Notes under the pieces: model-generated
Database searches by the model: none
The model's input: the letters and a program-made list of their open reading frames with translations, nothing else
What the model was told of the DNA's origin: nothing
Assembly: GCA_903848655.1 (NCBI GenBank)
Contig: CAINGT010000011.1
Coordinates: 1 to 40,792 of the forward strand
Length of the DNA: 40,792 nt
Source: an uncultured Sphingomonadales bacterium
Lineage (GTDB): Bacteria; Pseudomonadota; Alphaproteobacteria; Sphingomonadales; Sphingomonadaceae
Reading direction: 5' to 3'
Shown: in pieces, positions 16,912 through 23,843 of the stretch
Layout: each line of letters begins with the position of its first letter
Position numbering within the stretch: position 1 is the stretch's first letter
Translations under genes and position numbers: made by a program

Positions 16912-18018
16912 TTGCCTTATCGCACCGTCGGGGATGCGATCACCGCGCCGACCGAGATTCTGCTGGTCACCTCACGCGGCACGGGCCGCTGGGTCGTGCC
17001 CAAAGGCAATATCGGCAAACGCGAAGTTGCCCACAATGCGGCCGCGCGCGAAGCGTTGGAAGAAGCGGGCGTGACCGGCGCGGTCTGCCCGAGCGCGCTG
17101 GGCAGCTACGTCTATCGCAAAACGCTGTCATCGGGTGCGGCAATCCGCGCCGAAGTTCAGGTGTTTCCGCTCGCGGTGACTGGCGAGCTGGGCGATTGGC
17201 CCGAAGCGGGGCAGCGCAGCCGCCGCTGGTTTTCGCTCGCCGAAGCTGCCGATGCGGTCGATGAAACCGATCTCGGTATGCTGATCCGCAGCTTTCGCGC
17301 GTCGGAAATACGCAACCTTGCTACCACCGTGCCGCTGCTCGAACGGATCAGCGGCGCGAAGGAGAAATTGGGAATGTTTCACTGGTTTCAGGCGCTGCTG
17401 CCACGGCAGGGCAATTTCTTTGCGCTGTTCGAAGCGCATGGCGAAACGCTGGTTGCGGGCAGCAATGCGCTGGTGCGGATGCTGCAAGGGGGTGAGGCGA
17501 TGGCGCAGCACGTGCGCGAAATCACCGAGCGGGAACACGATGCTGATGCGATCACCCGCGAAGTGCTGGTCACGGTGCGCAAGACTTTCCTGACCCCGTT
17601 TGATCGCGGCGCGATTACCGCACTGATCGGCGCGATGGACGATGCCATCGACCAGATGCAGCAGACCGCCAGCGCGGTGACGATCTATGATGTCACCAGC
17701 TTCGAACCCGAAATGCAGGATATTGCCGCGATCATCGTCGAGGCGACTCGGCTGATCGCCGAAGCCCTGCCGCTGTTGCGCGCGATTCACGCCAATGCTG
17801 CGCGGCTGCACGAATTGACCGAACGGCTGATCCGGCTGGAAGGCCGGGCGGACGAAATCCACGATGCCGGGCTGGCACGCGCTTATGCCGCGCTGGGCGA
17901 AACCGCGCCGATGCGCTTTTTCGTCTGCCGCGAAATTTACAGCCATCTCGAACGCGTGGTCGACAAGTGCGAGGATGTCGCCAACGAAATCGACAACCTC
18001 GTGATCGATCACGCTTAG
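16912..18018 (+). CDS. Nudix hydrolase domain fused in frame to a DUF47/PhoU-like protein
   Basis: One uninterrupted frame of 368 residues joins two domains. Residues 1-130 are a Nudix hydrolase with a complete Nudix box from Gly32 to Val54 (G-x5-E-x7-REALEE-x-GV), expected to cut nucleoside diphosphates linked to another group; the substrate is unknown. Residues 155-368, starting MFHWFQALLPRQGNFFALFE, are a full-length DUF47 protein, a helical PhoU-like family usually encoded beside Pit phosphate transporters, as here (pit follows 14 bp later). The coordinates use TTG 16912, the first standard start, but this loses the first Nudix strand (see 16880-16896). An internal ATG at 17374 has an excellent ribosome site, so DUF47 is probably also, or mainly, made as a separate 214-residue protein. 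Both domains are certain; whether a fused protein exists is not. Confidence 0.8.
   Translation: MPYRTVGDAITAPTEILLVTSRGTGRWVVPKGNIGKREVAHNAAAREALEEAGVTGAVCPSALGSYVYRKTLSSGAAIRAEVQVFPLAVTGELGDWPEAGQRSRRWFSLAEAADAVDETDLGMLIRSFRASEIRNLATTVPLLERISGAKEKLGMFHWFQALLPRQGNFFALFEAHGETLVAGSNALVRMLQGGEAMAQHVREITEREHDADAITREVLVTVRKTFLTPFDRGAITALIGAMDDAIDQMQQTASAVTIYDVTSFEPEMQDIAAIIVEATRLIAEALPLLRAIHANAARLHELTERLIRLEGRADEIHDAGLARAYAALGETAPMRFFVCREIYSHLERVVDKCEDVANEIDNLVIDHA
17359..17376 (+). promoter_or_regulatory. Internal ribosome binding site and ATG for the DUF47 protein
   Basis: AAGGAG at 17359-17364 is nine bases before ATG 17374, which opens exactly at the usual N terminus of DUF47 proteins. The signal is better than most in the window and lies inside the Nudix-DUF47 frame. 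It points to independent translation of DUF47 (17374-18018, 214 residues). Confidence 0.6.
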
Positions 18019-18032
18019 GCACTGGCGCAGTC

Positions 18033-19037
18033 ATGCACCCTATCGGCCTTGCCCTGCCGCTGATTATCGCGCTGGTGGCGCTGGCGCTGGCGTTCGATTT
18101 CCTGAACGGGCTGCACGATGCGGCCAATTCCATCGCCACGGTGGTCGCCACGCGGCTGCTGTCGCCGGTACAGGCGGTGCTGTTTGCGGCCTTTTTCAAC
18201 TTTAGCGCTTATTGGCTGTTCGGGCTGAAAGTCGCCGAAACCGTGGGCAAAGGGATCATCAACAAAGATGTGGTGACCCCGGCGGTGGTGTTCGGCGCGC
18301 TGGTCGGCGCGATGACGTGGAATGTGATCACGTGGTGGCGCGGGATTCCGTCATCATCGAGCCATGCGCTCGTTGGTGGCTTGCTGGGGGCAGGGCTGCT
18401 CCATGCCGGGCCAGGCGCGATTGTCTGGGGCGGATTGACCACGACCACTGTGGCCATCGTGCTGTCGCCAATGATCGGGCTGACGGTGTCGATGCTGCTG
18501 TTCATGGCTACAGCGTGGGTGTTCATGCGCGTGACTGCGCGCGCATCGGAAACGGTGTTCAAACGGCTGCACCTGGTATCGGCGGCGGCCTATTCGCTTG
18601 GCCATGGCGCGAACGACGCGCAAAAGACGATGGGGATCATTACCGTCTTGCTCTATTCGCAAGGCTATCTTGGCACCTCGTTCCATGTGCCGACTTGGGT
18701 GGTTCTGAGCTGTTACACCGCCATCGGCATCGGTACGCTGTCGGGCGGGTGGAAAATCATCGAGACGATGGGCAGCCGCATCACCAAATTGACGCACCAT
18801 CAGGGCTTTTGCGCTTCGGCAGGCGGCTCGATCATGCTGTTCGCGGCGAGTGCTTTCGGAATTCCGGTATCGACCACGCATACGATCACCGGCTGTATCG
18901 TCGGTGTCGGCGCAGCGCGGCGCACATCGGCGGTGCGCTGGCCGGTGGCGCAGCGCGTGGCCACGGCCTGGGTGGTCACGATCCCGGCTTCGGCGGTCGT
19001 GGGTGCGCTGTTCTATGCGATTGCGCGGCTGTTCTGA
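18033..19037 (+). CDS. pit: Low-affinity inorganic phosphate transporter (Pit family)
   Basis: The 334-residue polytopic membrane protein matches PiT/PHO4 transporters, which import phosphate (often with a divalent metal) using the proton or sodium gradient. Both copies of the family signature are present: 'FLNGLHDAANSIATVV' near the N terminus and 'LGHGANDAQKTMGI' near residue 190. The motifs 'GIPSSSSHALVGGLLGAG' and 'GIPVSTTHTITGCIVGVG' are also typical. ATG at 18033 lies 14 bp after the DUF47 stop. DUF47 proteins are known partners of Pit transporters, so the two are likely co-expressed. Confidence 0.95.
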   Translation: MHPIGLALPLIIALVALALAFDFLNGLHDAANSIATVVATRLLSPVQAVLFAAFFNFSAYWLFGLKVAETVGKGIINKDVVTPAVVFGALVGAMTWNVITWWRGIPSSSSHALVGGLLGAGLLHAGPGAIVWGGLTTTTVAIVLSPMIGLTVSMLLFMATAWVFMRVTARASETVFKRLHLVSAAAYSLGHGANDAQKTMGIITVLLYSQGYLGTSFHVPTWVVLSCYTAIGIGTLSGGWKIIETMGSRITKLTHHQGFCASAGGSIMLFAASAFGIPVSTTHTITGCIVGVGAARRTSAVRWPVAQRVATAWVVTIPASAVVGALFYAIARLF

Positions 19038-19077
19038 AAGTGCGAGCACGGGGCGAACCAGTGCAAGGACTCGCCTG

Positions 19078-20517
19078 ATGCCGATGAATGCCAATGCCGC
19101 AAAATTTTACATCGATGGGGGCTGGACCGATCCGGCAGGGGCCGACACGCTTGATGTGATCAACCCCGCGACCGAGGCGGCTTTCCTGACCATCGCCGCG
19201 GGCAGCAAGGCCGATGTCGATCACGCGGTGGCAGCGGCGCGCCGGGCGTTTGTACCATGGTCGATCACCACGCGCGACGAACGGCTGGCGCTGTTGCGCC
19301 GGGTGCTGGCAGAATATGACCGGCGCTATGAGGATATTGCCCAAGCGGTCACTGCCGAAATGGGCGCGCCGCTTGCTTTCGCGCGCGATTCGCAAGTTGC
19401 CGCCGGGCAAATCCATCTGGCCGCGACGATCACCGCGCTTGAATCGTTCAGCTTTGAACAGCAACGCGGCACCACCCGTGTGCTGCAGGAACCGATTGGC
19501 GTGGCCGCGCTCATCACCCCGTGGAACTGGCCGCTCAACCAGATCGTGTGCAAAGTTGCGCCCGCGCTGGCGGCGGGGTGCACGGTGGTGCTCAAGCCAT
19601 CGGAAATCGCCCCGCTGAGCGCGCTGATCTTTGCCGAAGTGATGCACGCGGCGGGCACCCCGGCAGGCGTGTTCAACCTCGTCAACGGCACCGGCCCCGC
19701 TGTCGGCCAAGTGCTGGCCGAACATCCCGATGTGGATATGGTCTCGTTCACCGGATCGACTCGCGCCGGGGTGCTGGTGGCGCAGGCCGCCGCGCCGACG
19801 GTCAAACGCGTGGCGCAAGAACTGGGCGGAAAATCGGCCAATCTGATCCTGCCCGATGCCGATCTGGCCGATGCCGTTGCCAAAGGCGTGCTCGGCTGTT
19901 TCAGCAACAGCGGTCAATCGTGCGATGCGCCAACGCGGATGCTGGTGCCCGCCGACCGCCATGCCGAAGTGCTGGAGATCGCGCGCGCGACCGCCGCCAC
20001 GCTCGTTACCGGCGATCCGCATGACCCCGCCACCACCCACGGCCCGGTCATCAGCGCGGCGCAATGGGGCAAGATCCAGCACCTGATCCAGACCGCCATC
20101 GACGAATGCGCGGTGCTGGTGGCGGGCGGCACGGGGCGACCCGAAGGGCTGCAAACGGGCTATTACGTGCGCCCCACAGTGTTTGGCGCAGTCACCCCGG
20201 CAATGACCATCGCGCGCGAAGAAGTGTTCGGCCCGGTGCTGGCAATCATGGCCTATGACACCATCGATCAGGCGGTCGATATCGCCAATGACACGGTCTA
20301 CGGCCTTGCCAACTATATCGCGGGGCGCGACATCGCACAGATCCGCAGCATCGCGCGCCGCTTGCGCAGCGGCACGGTGCAGATCAACTACCCCGACTGG
20401 GACACGTTCGCCCCGTTCGGCGGCTACAAGCAATCGGGCAATGGCCGCGAATATGCCGATTTCGGCATCCACGACTTTCTGGAAATCAAGGGCGTGATCG
20501 GTTGGGGTCAAGCCTGA
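19078..20517 (+). CDS. Aldehyde dehydrogenase (NAD(P)-dependent)
   Basis: The 479-residue product is a complete aldehyde dehydrogenase superfamily enzyme oxidising an aldehyde to an acid. The general base is Glu248 in 'VAQELGGKSANLIL' and the nucleophile Cys282 in 'FSNSGQSCDAPTRML'; the spacing of 34 is the family value. 'TPWNWPLNQIVCKVAPALAAGCTVVLKPSE' covers the cofactor-binding region and 'FGPVLAIMAYD' the later motif. The substrate cannot be assigned. ATG at 19078 has AAGGA eight bases upstream; a second ATG at 19084 is possible. Its 3' end overlaps the convergent ung gene by 10 bp. Confidence 0.95.
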   Translation: MPMNANAAKFYIDGGWTDPAGADTLDVINPATEAAFLTIAAGSKADVDHAVAAARRAFVPWSITTRDERLALLRRVLAEYDRRYEDIAQAVTAEMGAPLAFARDSQVAAGQIHLAATITALESFSFEQQRGTTRVLQEPIGVAALITPWNWPLNQIVCKVAPALAAGCTVVLKPSEIAPLSALIFAEVMHAAGTPAGVFNLVNGTGPAVGQVLAEHPDVDMVSFTGSTRAGVLVAQAAAPTVKRVAQELGGKSANLILPDADLADAVAKGVLGCFSNSGQSCDAPTRMLVPADRHAEVLEIARATAATLVTGDPHDPATTHGPVISAAQWGKIQHLIQTAIDECAVLVAGGTGRPEGLQTGYYVRPTVFGAVTPAMTIAREEVFGPVLAIMAYDTIDQAVDIANDTVYGLANYIAGRDIAQIRSIARRLRSGTVQINYPDWDTFAPFGGYKQSGNGREYADFGIHDFLEIKGVIGWGQA

Positions 20518-21206
20518 TCGGGCAGCCGCCAGTCGATTGTGCCGCGCCCTTGCGTGGCAAGGAAATCATTCGCCCGGCTGAAATGGCGGCAGCCGAAAAA
20601 TCCGCGATAGGCCGATAGCGGGCTGGGGTGCGGCGCGGTCAGTACGCAATGGGGCCCGCCGATCAGCGCCGGGATGCGCGCCGCCGTTTTTTGCGCATGA
20701 CCGCCCCACAGCAGGAATACGGCGGGTGTCGCGCGCGCCGCCACTGCGGCCAGGACCGCATCGGTCAGCACTTCCCACCCGCGATGCTGATGCGACCCGG
20801 TCTGCCCGGCGGCGACGGTCAGCGCGGTGTTGAGCAGCAGCACGCCCTGCTGCGCCCATGCCGCCAGATGCCCGTGGCGCGCCGGGGGGATGCCAAGATC
20901 GCTGTGCAATTCGGTGTAGATATTGCCCAGACTGCGCGGCACCGGCACCCCCGGCTGCACCGAAAACGCCAGCCCATGCGCCTGCCCCGCACCGGGATAA
21001 GGATCCTGCCCCAGAATCACCACGCGCACATGATCGAGCGGGGTCAGCGCCAGCGCGGCGAGCCGCGTGCCGCGCGGGGGATAGACCGTTACGCCCGCCG
21101 CCTCTTGCGCGCGCAGCCAGCCGCCGAGCGCGCGCAGCGCGGGGCTGGCGAGCACGGGCGCAAGCGCGGGTTGCCATGTTGGCGGAAGCGGTGCGGCGTC
21201 CATCAT
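20508..21206 (-). CDS. ung: Uracil-DNA glycosylase (family 1)
   Basis: The 232-residue enzyme removes uracil from DNA to start base-excision repair. The water-activating motif is GQDPYP with Asp68, and the second motif is HPSPLSAYRGF with His193. 'GVLLLNTALTV' (residues 121-131) holds the uracil-recognition Asn126. I chose the first ATG of the pair at 21206/21203; the frame continues upstream without similarity. No strong ribosome site is visible. The gene is divergent from rnd and convergent with the aldehyde dehydrogenase gene, overlapping it by 10 bp. Confidence 0.96.
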   Translation of the reverse strand: MMDAAPLPPTWQPALAPVLASPALRALGGWLRAQEAAGVTVYPPRGTRLAALALTPLDHVRVVILGQDPYPGAGQAHGLAFSVQPGVPVPRSLGNIYTELHSDLGIPPARHGHLAAWAQQGVLLLNTALTVAAGQTGSHQHRGWEVLTDAVLAAVAARATPAVFLLWGGHAQKTAARIPALIGGPHCVLTAPHPSPLSAYRGFFGCRHFSRANDFLATQGRGTIDWRLPDQA

Positions 21207-21290
21207 CGCGGTGTGCCACGCGCCGCGCCGCTTGCCAACCGCGCGCGCCTGCTTCGCCGCTTGCCCGGCGTTGCCAGAGCGCCTAAGCGA

Positions 21291-21914
21291 ATGGCGATGA
21301 CCGTCCATTTTCATGAAGAAGACTTGCCGGCCGACGCGCTCGCGCCCGGGATTGTCGCCGTCGATACCGAAACGATGGGGCTGATTACCCGGCGCGACCG
21401 CTTGTGCGTGGTGCAGATCGCCGATGGGCGCGGCGATGAACATTGTGTGCGGTTTTCCCCCGGCAGTGATTACGCCGCGCCCAATCTCAAGGCGGTGCTG
21501 GCGGATCCGGCGCGGCTGAAACTGTTTCACTTCGCCCGGTTTGATCTCGCGGCGATCCAGCATTATTTGGGTGTCATGGCATCACCGGTGTTCTGCACCA
21601 AGATCGCGTCGAAACTGGTGCGGACTTATACCGACCGGCACGGGCTGAAAGATCTGGTGCGCGAACTCGCGGGCAAGGATCTGTCCAAGCAGCAGCAGTC
21701 GAGCGACTGGGGCGGCCCGGTGCTGAGCGAAGCGCAACTGGACTATGCCGCATCCGACGTGCGCTATCTGCACACCTGCCATGCCGCGCTGGTCGAACGG
21801 CTGGCGCGCGAAGGGCGCAGCGCGCTGGCGCAAGCGGCGTTCGATTTCTTGCCGCACCGCGCGCTGCTCGATTTGGCAGGGTGGGCAGAAACCGACATTT
21901 TCAGCCACGAATAG
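21291..21914 (+). CDS. rnd: Ribonuclease D-like 3'-5' exonuclease (DEDDy, short form)
   Basis: The 207-residue product is a DEDDy-type 3'-5' exonuclease: Asp25 and Glu27 in 'VAVDTETMGL', Asp85 in 'HFARFDLAAI', and Tyr152/Asp156 in 'YAASDVRYLH'. It lacks the HRDC domains of E. coli RNase D, so it is the short alphaproteobacterial form, probably acting on structured RNA 3' ends. It lies 42 bp before lptC, a common neighbourhood in this group. ATG 21291 is used; ATG 21297 is an alternative. Neither has a clear Shine-Dalgarno sequence. Confidence 0.9.
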   Translation: MAMTVHFHEEDLPADALAPGIVAVDTETMGLITRRDRLCVVQIADGRGDEHCVRFSPGSDYAAPNLKAVLADPARLKLFHFARFDLAAIQHYLGVMASPVFCTKIASKLVRTYTDRHGLKDLVRELAGKDLSKQQQSSDWGGPVLSEAQLDYAASDVRYLHTCHAALVERLAREGRSALAQAAFDFLPHRALLDLAGWAETDIFSHE

Positions 21915-21956
21915 GCATGGCATGACCGCCGCCCCCGCCCATCGCGCGCCCGTGCC

Positions 21957-22649
21957 ATGACGCTGCGCGCCGATCAGCAGCGCGATCAGCGTCAGTCTTA
22001 TGCCGCGCCGGGCGGTTCGCACGACCGCGTGGTGCGCGTGCTGGCGTGGTTTCTGCCCGGACTGATCGGTATCTTGCTGGCAATCATGGTGCTGGCGCCG
22101 CTCACCCCGCGCGGCGAAATCAGCTTTCTGCTCGACCGGACCAAAGTTGCAGTGGTCAATGACCGCTTGCGCGCGACCGACGCGATGTATCGCGGCGAGG
22201 ATGATCGGGGCCGCGCCTTTTCGGTTACCGCGGGCAGCGCGGTGCAGCATTCCGCGCACGAGCACCTGGTCGAAATGCGCGATGTGACCGCGCGCGTGCT
22301 GCTCGCCGATGGACCGGCGGTGCTGATGACGCAGGCGGGCACCTATGATTTTGGCCGTCAGACCATCCTCGTGCCCGGCGCGGTGACCATGCAGGCCGCG
22401 CAAGGCTATCGCATGATTACGCAAGGGGCTTCGATCGATCTCGATCACCGCCGCCTTGTCAGCCACGGCCCGGTCGAAGGGCGCATTCCCACCGGCACCT
22501 TTCGCGCCGACCGCTTCGTTGCCGATCTTGACACGCGCGACATCCGGCTTGAAGGCCATGCCCGGTTGCGCATGGTGCCGGGCAAGATCATTCTGCCCGG
22601 CAGCACCGCGCGCGACAGTGCCGCTTCCAGCCAGGTGACAAAGCCGTGA
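21957..22649 (+). CDS. lptC: LPS export ABC transporter periplasmic protein LptC
   Basis: The 230-residue product has one N-terminal transmembrane helix (about residues 25-47) and a periplasmic LptC-type beta-jellyroll ('FSVTAGSAVQHSA', 'MRDVTARVLL', 'GAVTMQAAQGYRMITQGA', 'LVSHGPVEGRIPTG'). LptC joins the LptBFG transporter in the inner membrane to LptA and passes lipopolysaccharide onward. At 230 residues it is somewhat longer than E. coli LptC, as usual for this class. The stop overlaps the lptA start (GTGA), which means coupled translation. Confidence 0.9.
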   Translation: MTLRADQQRDQRQSYAAPGGSHDRVVRVLAWFLPGLIGILLAIMVLAPLTPRGEISFLLDRTKVAVVNDRLRATDAMYRGEDDRGRAFSVTAGSAVQHSAHEHLVEMRDVTARVLLADGPAVLMTQAGTYDFGRQTILVPGAVTMQAAQGYRMITQGASIDLDHRRLVSHGPVEGRIPTGTFRADRFVADLDTRDIRLEGHARLRMVPGKIILPGSTARDSAASSQVTKP

Positions 22650-23209
22650 TCCCAGCACCCCGTTCGCTTCGTTGCGCCGCATGGCATCGCACAGTGGCCG
22701 GGCTTGTGCTGGCGGGCGTGGCCGGGTGCGGCGCGCTGGCCACAACCCCTTCGCACGACCGCACTGCGCCGGTGGATTTTTCGGCTGATCGCATGGAATT
22801 GCAGGACAAGGCCAAGCGCGTGGTGCTGACCGGCAATGTCGATATTACGCAGGCCGAATTGCGACTGACGGCGGACCGCACGCTGATGGCCTATACCGAT
22901 GGCGACAAGCTGACGCTGCAACGGATCGACGCCACCGGGCGCGTGGTGGTGACGCGCAGCAACGAACGCGCCAGCGGTGATATCGCGGTCTATGACCTGA
23001 CGCGCAAGCTGATCACGATGGTCGGCCATGTCGCGCTGCGCCGCGCGAATGGCGATGTGCTGAACGGCGGGCGGCTGGTCATCAACCTCGACACCGGCAT
23101 TTCCACCATCGACGGCCACAGCGCCGGTCCGCCAGCGCCGGGAGCAGCGGGTGGCGGACGGGTGAGCGGGACATTCAACGCCCCGCGCAAGGATGCGAAC
23201 CAGCGCTAG
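22646..23209 (+). CDS. lptA: LPS transport periplasmic protein LptA
   Basis: The 187-residue product is an OstA/LptA-domain protein that bridges LPS across the periplasm. The core is 'VDFSADRMELQDKAKRVVLTG' then repeated strands ('RLTADRTLMAYTDGDKLTLQRIDATGRVVVT', 'VGHVALRRANGDVLNGGRLVINLDTG'). The start is GTG 22646, overlapping the lptC stop. The signal region 'AGLVLAGVAGCGALAT' contains a lipobox-like VAGC ending at Cys28, unusual for a soluble periplasmic protein; cleavage after ALA is the alternative. The stop codon lies inside a 13-bp hairpin (23209-23244). lptB, which normally follows, is not present in this window. Confidence 0.9.
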   Translation: MIPAPRSLRCAAWHRTVAGLVLAGVAGCGALATTPSHDRTAPVDFSADRMELQDKAKRVVLTGNVDITQAELRLTADRTLMAYTDGDKLTLQRIDATGRVVVTRSNERASGDIAVYDLTRKLITMVGHVALRRANGDVLNGGRLVINLDTGISTIDGHSAGPPAPGAAGGGRVSGTFNAPRKDANQR

Positions 23210-23244
23210 AGCGGAATGCGACTGGATTGAATCGCATTCCGCTC
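23209..23244. repeat. 13-bp perfect hairpin at the end of lptA
   Basis: GAGCGGAATGCGA (23209-23221) pairs with TCGCATTCCGCTC (23232-23244) around a 10-nt loop. The first base is the last base of the lptA stop codon. It lies directly beside the dispersed repeat at 23246-23296 and is probably its second module. It may also stop or stabilise the lptCA transcript. Confidence 0.65.
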
Positions 23245-23245
23245 G

Positions 23246-23296
23246 AGAGTCTTTGTTTTCGCGTGATTTATTGCAAAAAACCGGTTCCCACTTTTT
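23246..23296 (-). repeat. Dispersed palindromic repeat, truncated copy, opposite orientation to the copies at the window end
   Basis: These 51 bases match the reverse complement of the repeat at 40684-40747 with one difference (T at 23286). The match stops at the T run, where the window-end copies go on to TGCATCACGC, so this copy lacks one outer arm. The sharp end of identity suggests a decayed member of a mobile or amplified palindromic family. Confidence 0.75.
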
Positions 23297-23333
23297 ACCT
23301 GCGGTGGCCTGCGGCTCGCATCATGCTCTCGCG

Positions 23334-23666
23334 TTATTGCGCGGGCGGCTTGCTCGCAGACCCGCTGTCGCCCTGCTGTGCTTCGGCTTCGGCAGCGGCG
23401 GCGCGCGCGGCTTCTGCGACCGAGGCGGCATTTTCGGCATTGGTGGTGGCATCGGCTTGGGCAGCTTGCGCAGCGGCGGCGGCATCGGCGGCCGGATCGC
23501 GCGCCGGGGGTGGTGCGGGCAGCGAGGGTGGCCCGGCCGGCAGATCGCCGGTTGGCATTTCGACATTGCCCGTTGTCGCGTCATCGCTAGGCGAATGCTT
23601 GCTGCCGCATCCCGACAGCAACAGCAGGGCACAAGCAAGCGCGGTGGCGGGAGCAAATTTGGTCAT
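23334..23666 (-). CDS. Small Ala-rich lipoprotein, unknown function
   Basis: The 110-residue product has a lipoprotein signal, MTKFAPATALACALLLLSGC, with lipobox LSGC and acceptor Cys20. The mature part has a short Pro-rich linker (about residues 40-55) and then an Ala-rich helix or coiled-coil (about residues 56-95). No enzyme motif is present and I do not recognise a family. ATG 23666 follows GAGGA. It is divergent from the methionine operon, so its promoter shares the 177-bp gap with that operon's operators. Confidence 0.75.
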   Translation of the reverse strand: MTKFAPATALACALLLLSGCGSKHSPSDDATTGNVEMPTGDLPAGPPSLPAPPPARDPAADAAAAAQAAQADATTNAENAASVAEAARAAAAEAEAQQGDSGSASKPPAQ

Positions 23667-23785
23667 CGCGATCCTCGATCAGTCGGGGGCATCAAAGCTG
23701 CATTTTACGAAGCTGCATTGCCCTGCAGTCATACCTCCCGCCCCGCGTCCTGTCCAATCGTCTGGCGGGATAAAACCGCTGCTTC

Positions 23786-23805
23786 ATATAACAAAATCTT
23801 TATAT
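23786..23805. promoter_or_regulatory. Second, weaker operator of the methionine operon
   Basis: ATATAACAAAATCTTTATAT matches 17 of 20 bases of the core of the palindrome at 23811-23840. The two sites are 30 bp apart, close to three helical turns, so regulator dimers could bind on the same DNA face. The divergent lipoprotein gene could also be affected. Confidence 0.5.
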
Positions 23806-23808
23806 CGC

Positions 23809-23836
23809 TTGCCGGATATAAAGATATCTTTATATC
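23809..23836 (+). promoter_or_regulatory. Predicted promoter of the ArsR-metF-metH operon
   Basis: TTGCCG (23809-23814) and TATATC (23831-23836) are 16 bp apart, and a start site seven bases later falls on or next to the ATG at 23844. There is no Shine-Dalgarno sequence before that ATG, so the mRNA may be leaderless. The operator palindrome covers the whole spacer and -10 box, which would give direct repression. This is inference from sequence. Confidence 0.4.
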
Positions 23837-23840
23837 CGGC
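23811..23840. promoter_or_regulatory. 30-bp perfect palindromic operator (SahR-like)
   Basis: The 30 bases are a perfect palindrome with core ATATAAAGATATCTTTATAT (23816-23835) flanked by GCCGG/CCGGC. It ends three bases before the start codon of the ArsR-methyltransferase gene. The core resembles the motif I recall for SahR, an ArsR-family repressor of proteobacterial methionine and SAM-cycle genes that responds to S-adenosylhomocysteine. A perfect 30-bp palindrome in this GC-rich genome is very unlikely by chance, and its AT-rich core stands out from the surroundings. Confidence 0.8.
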
Positions 23841-23843
23841 TGC

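Noticed and set aside
21922..21960. 12-codon open frame (MTAAPAHRAPVP) whose stop overlaps the lptC start
   Set aside because: It has no ribosome site and no family; it is the tail of a frame shadowing rnd and an overlap by chance is likely.
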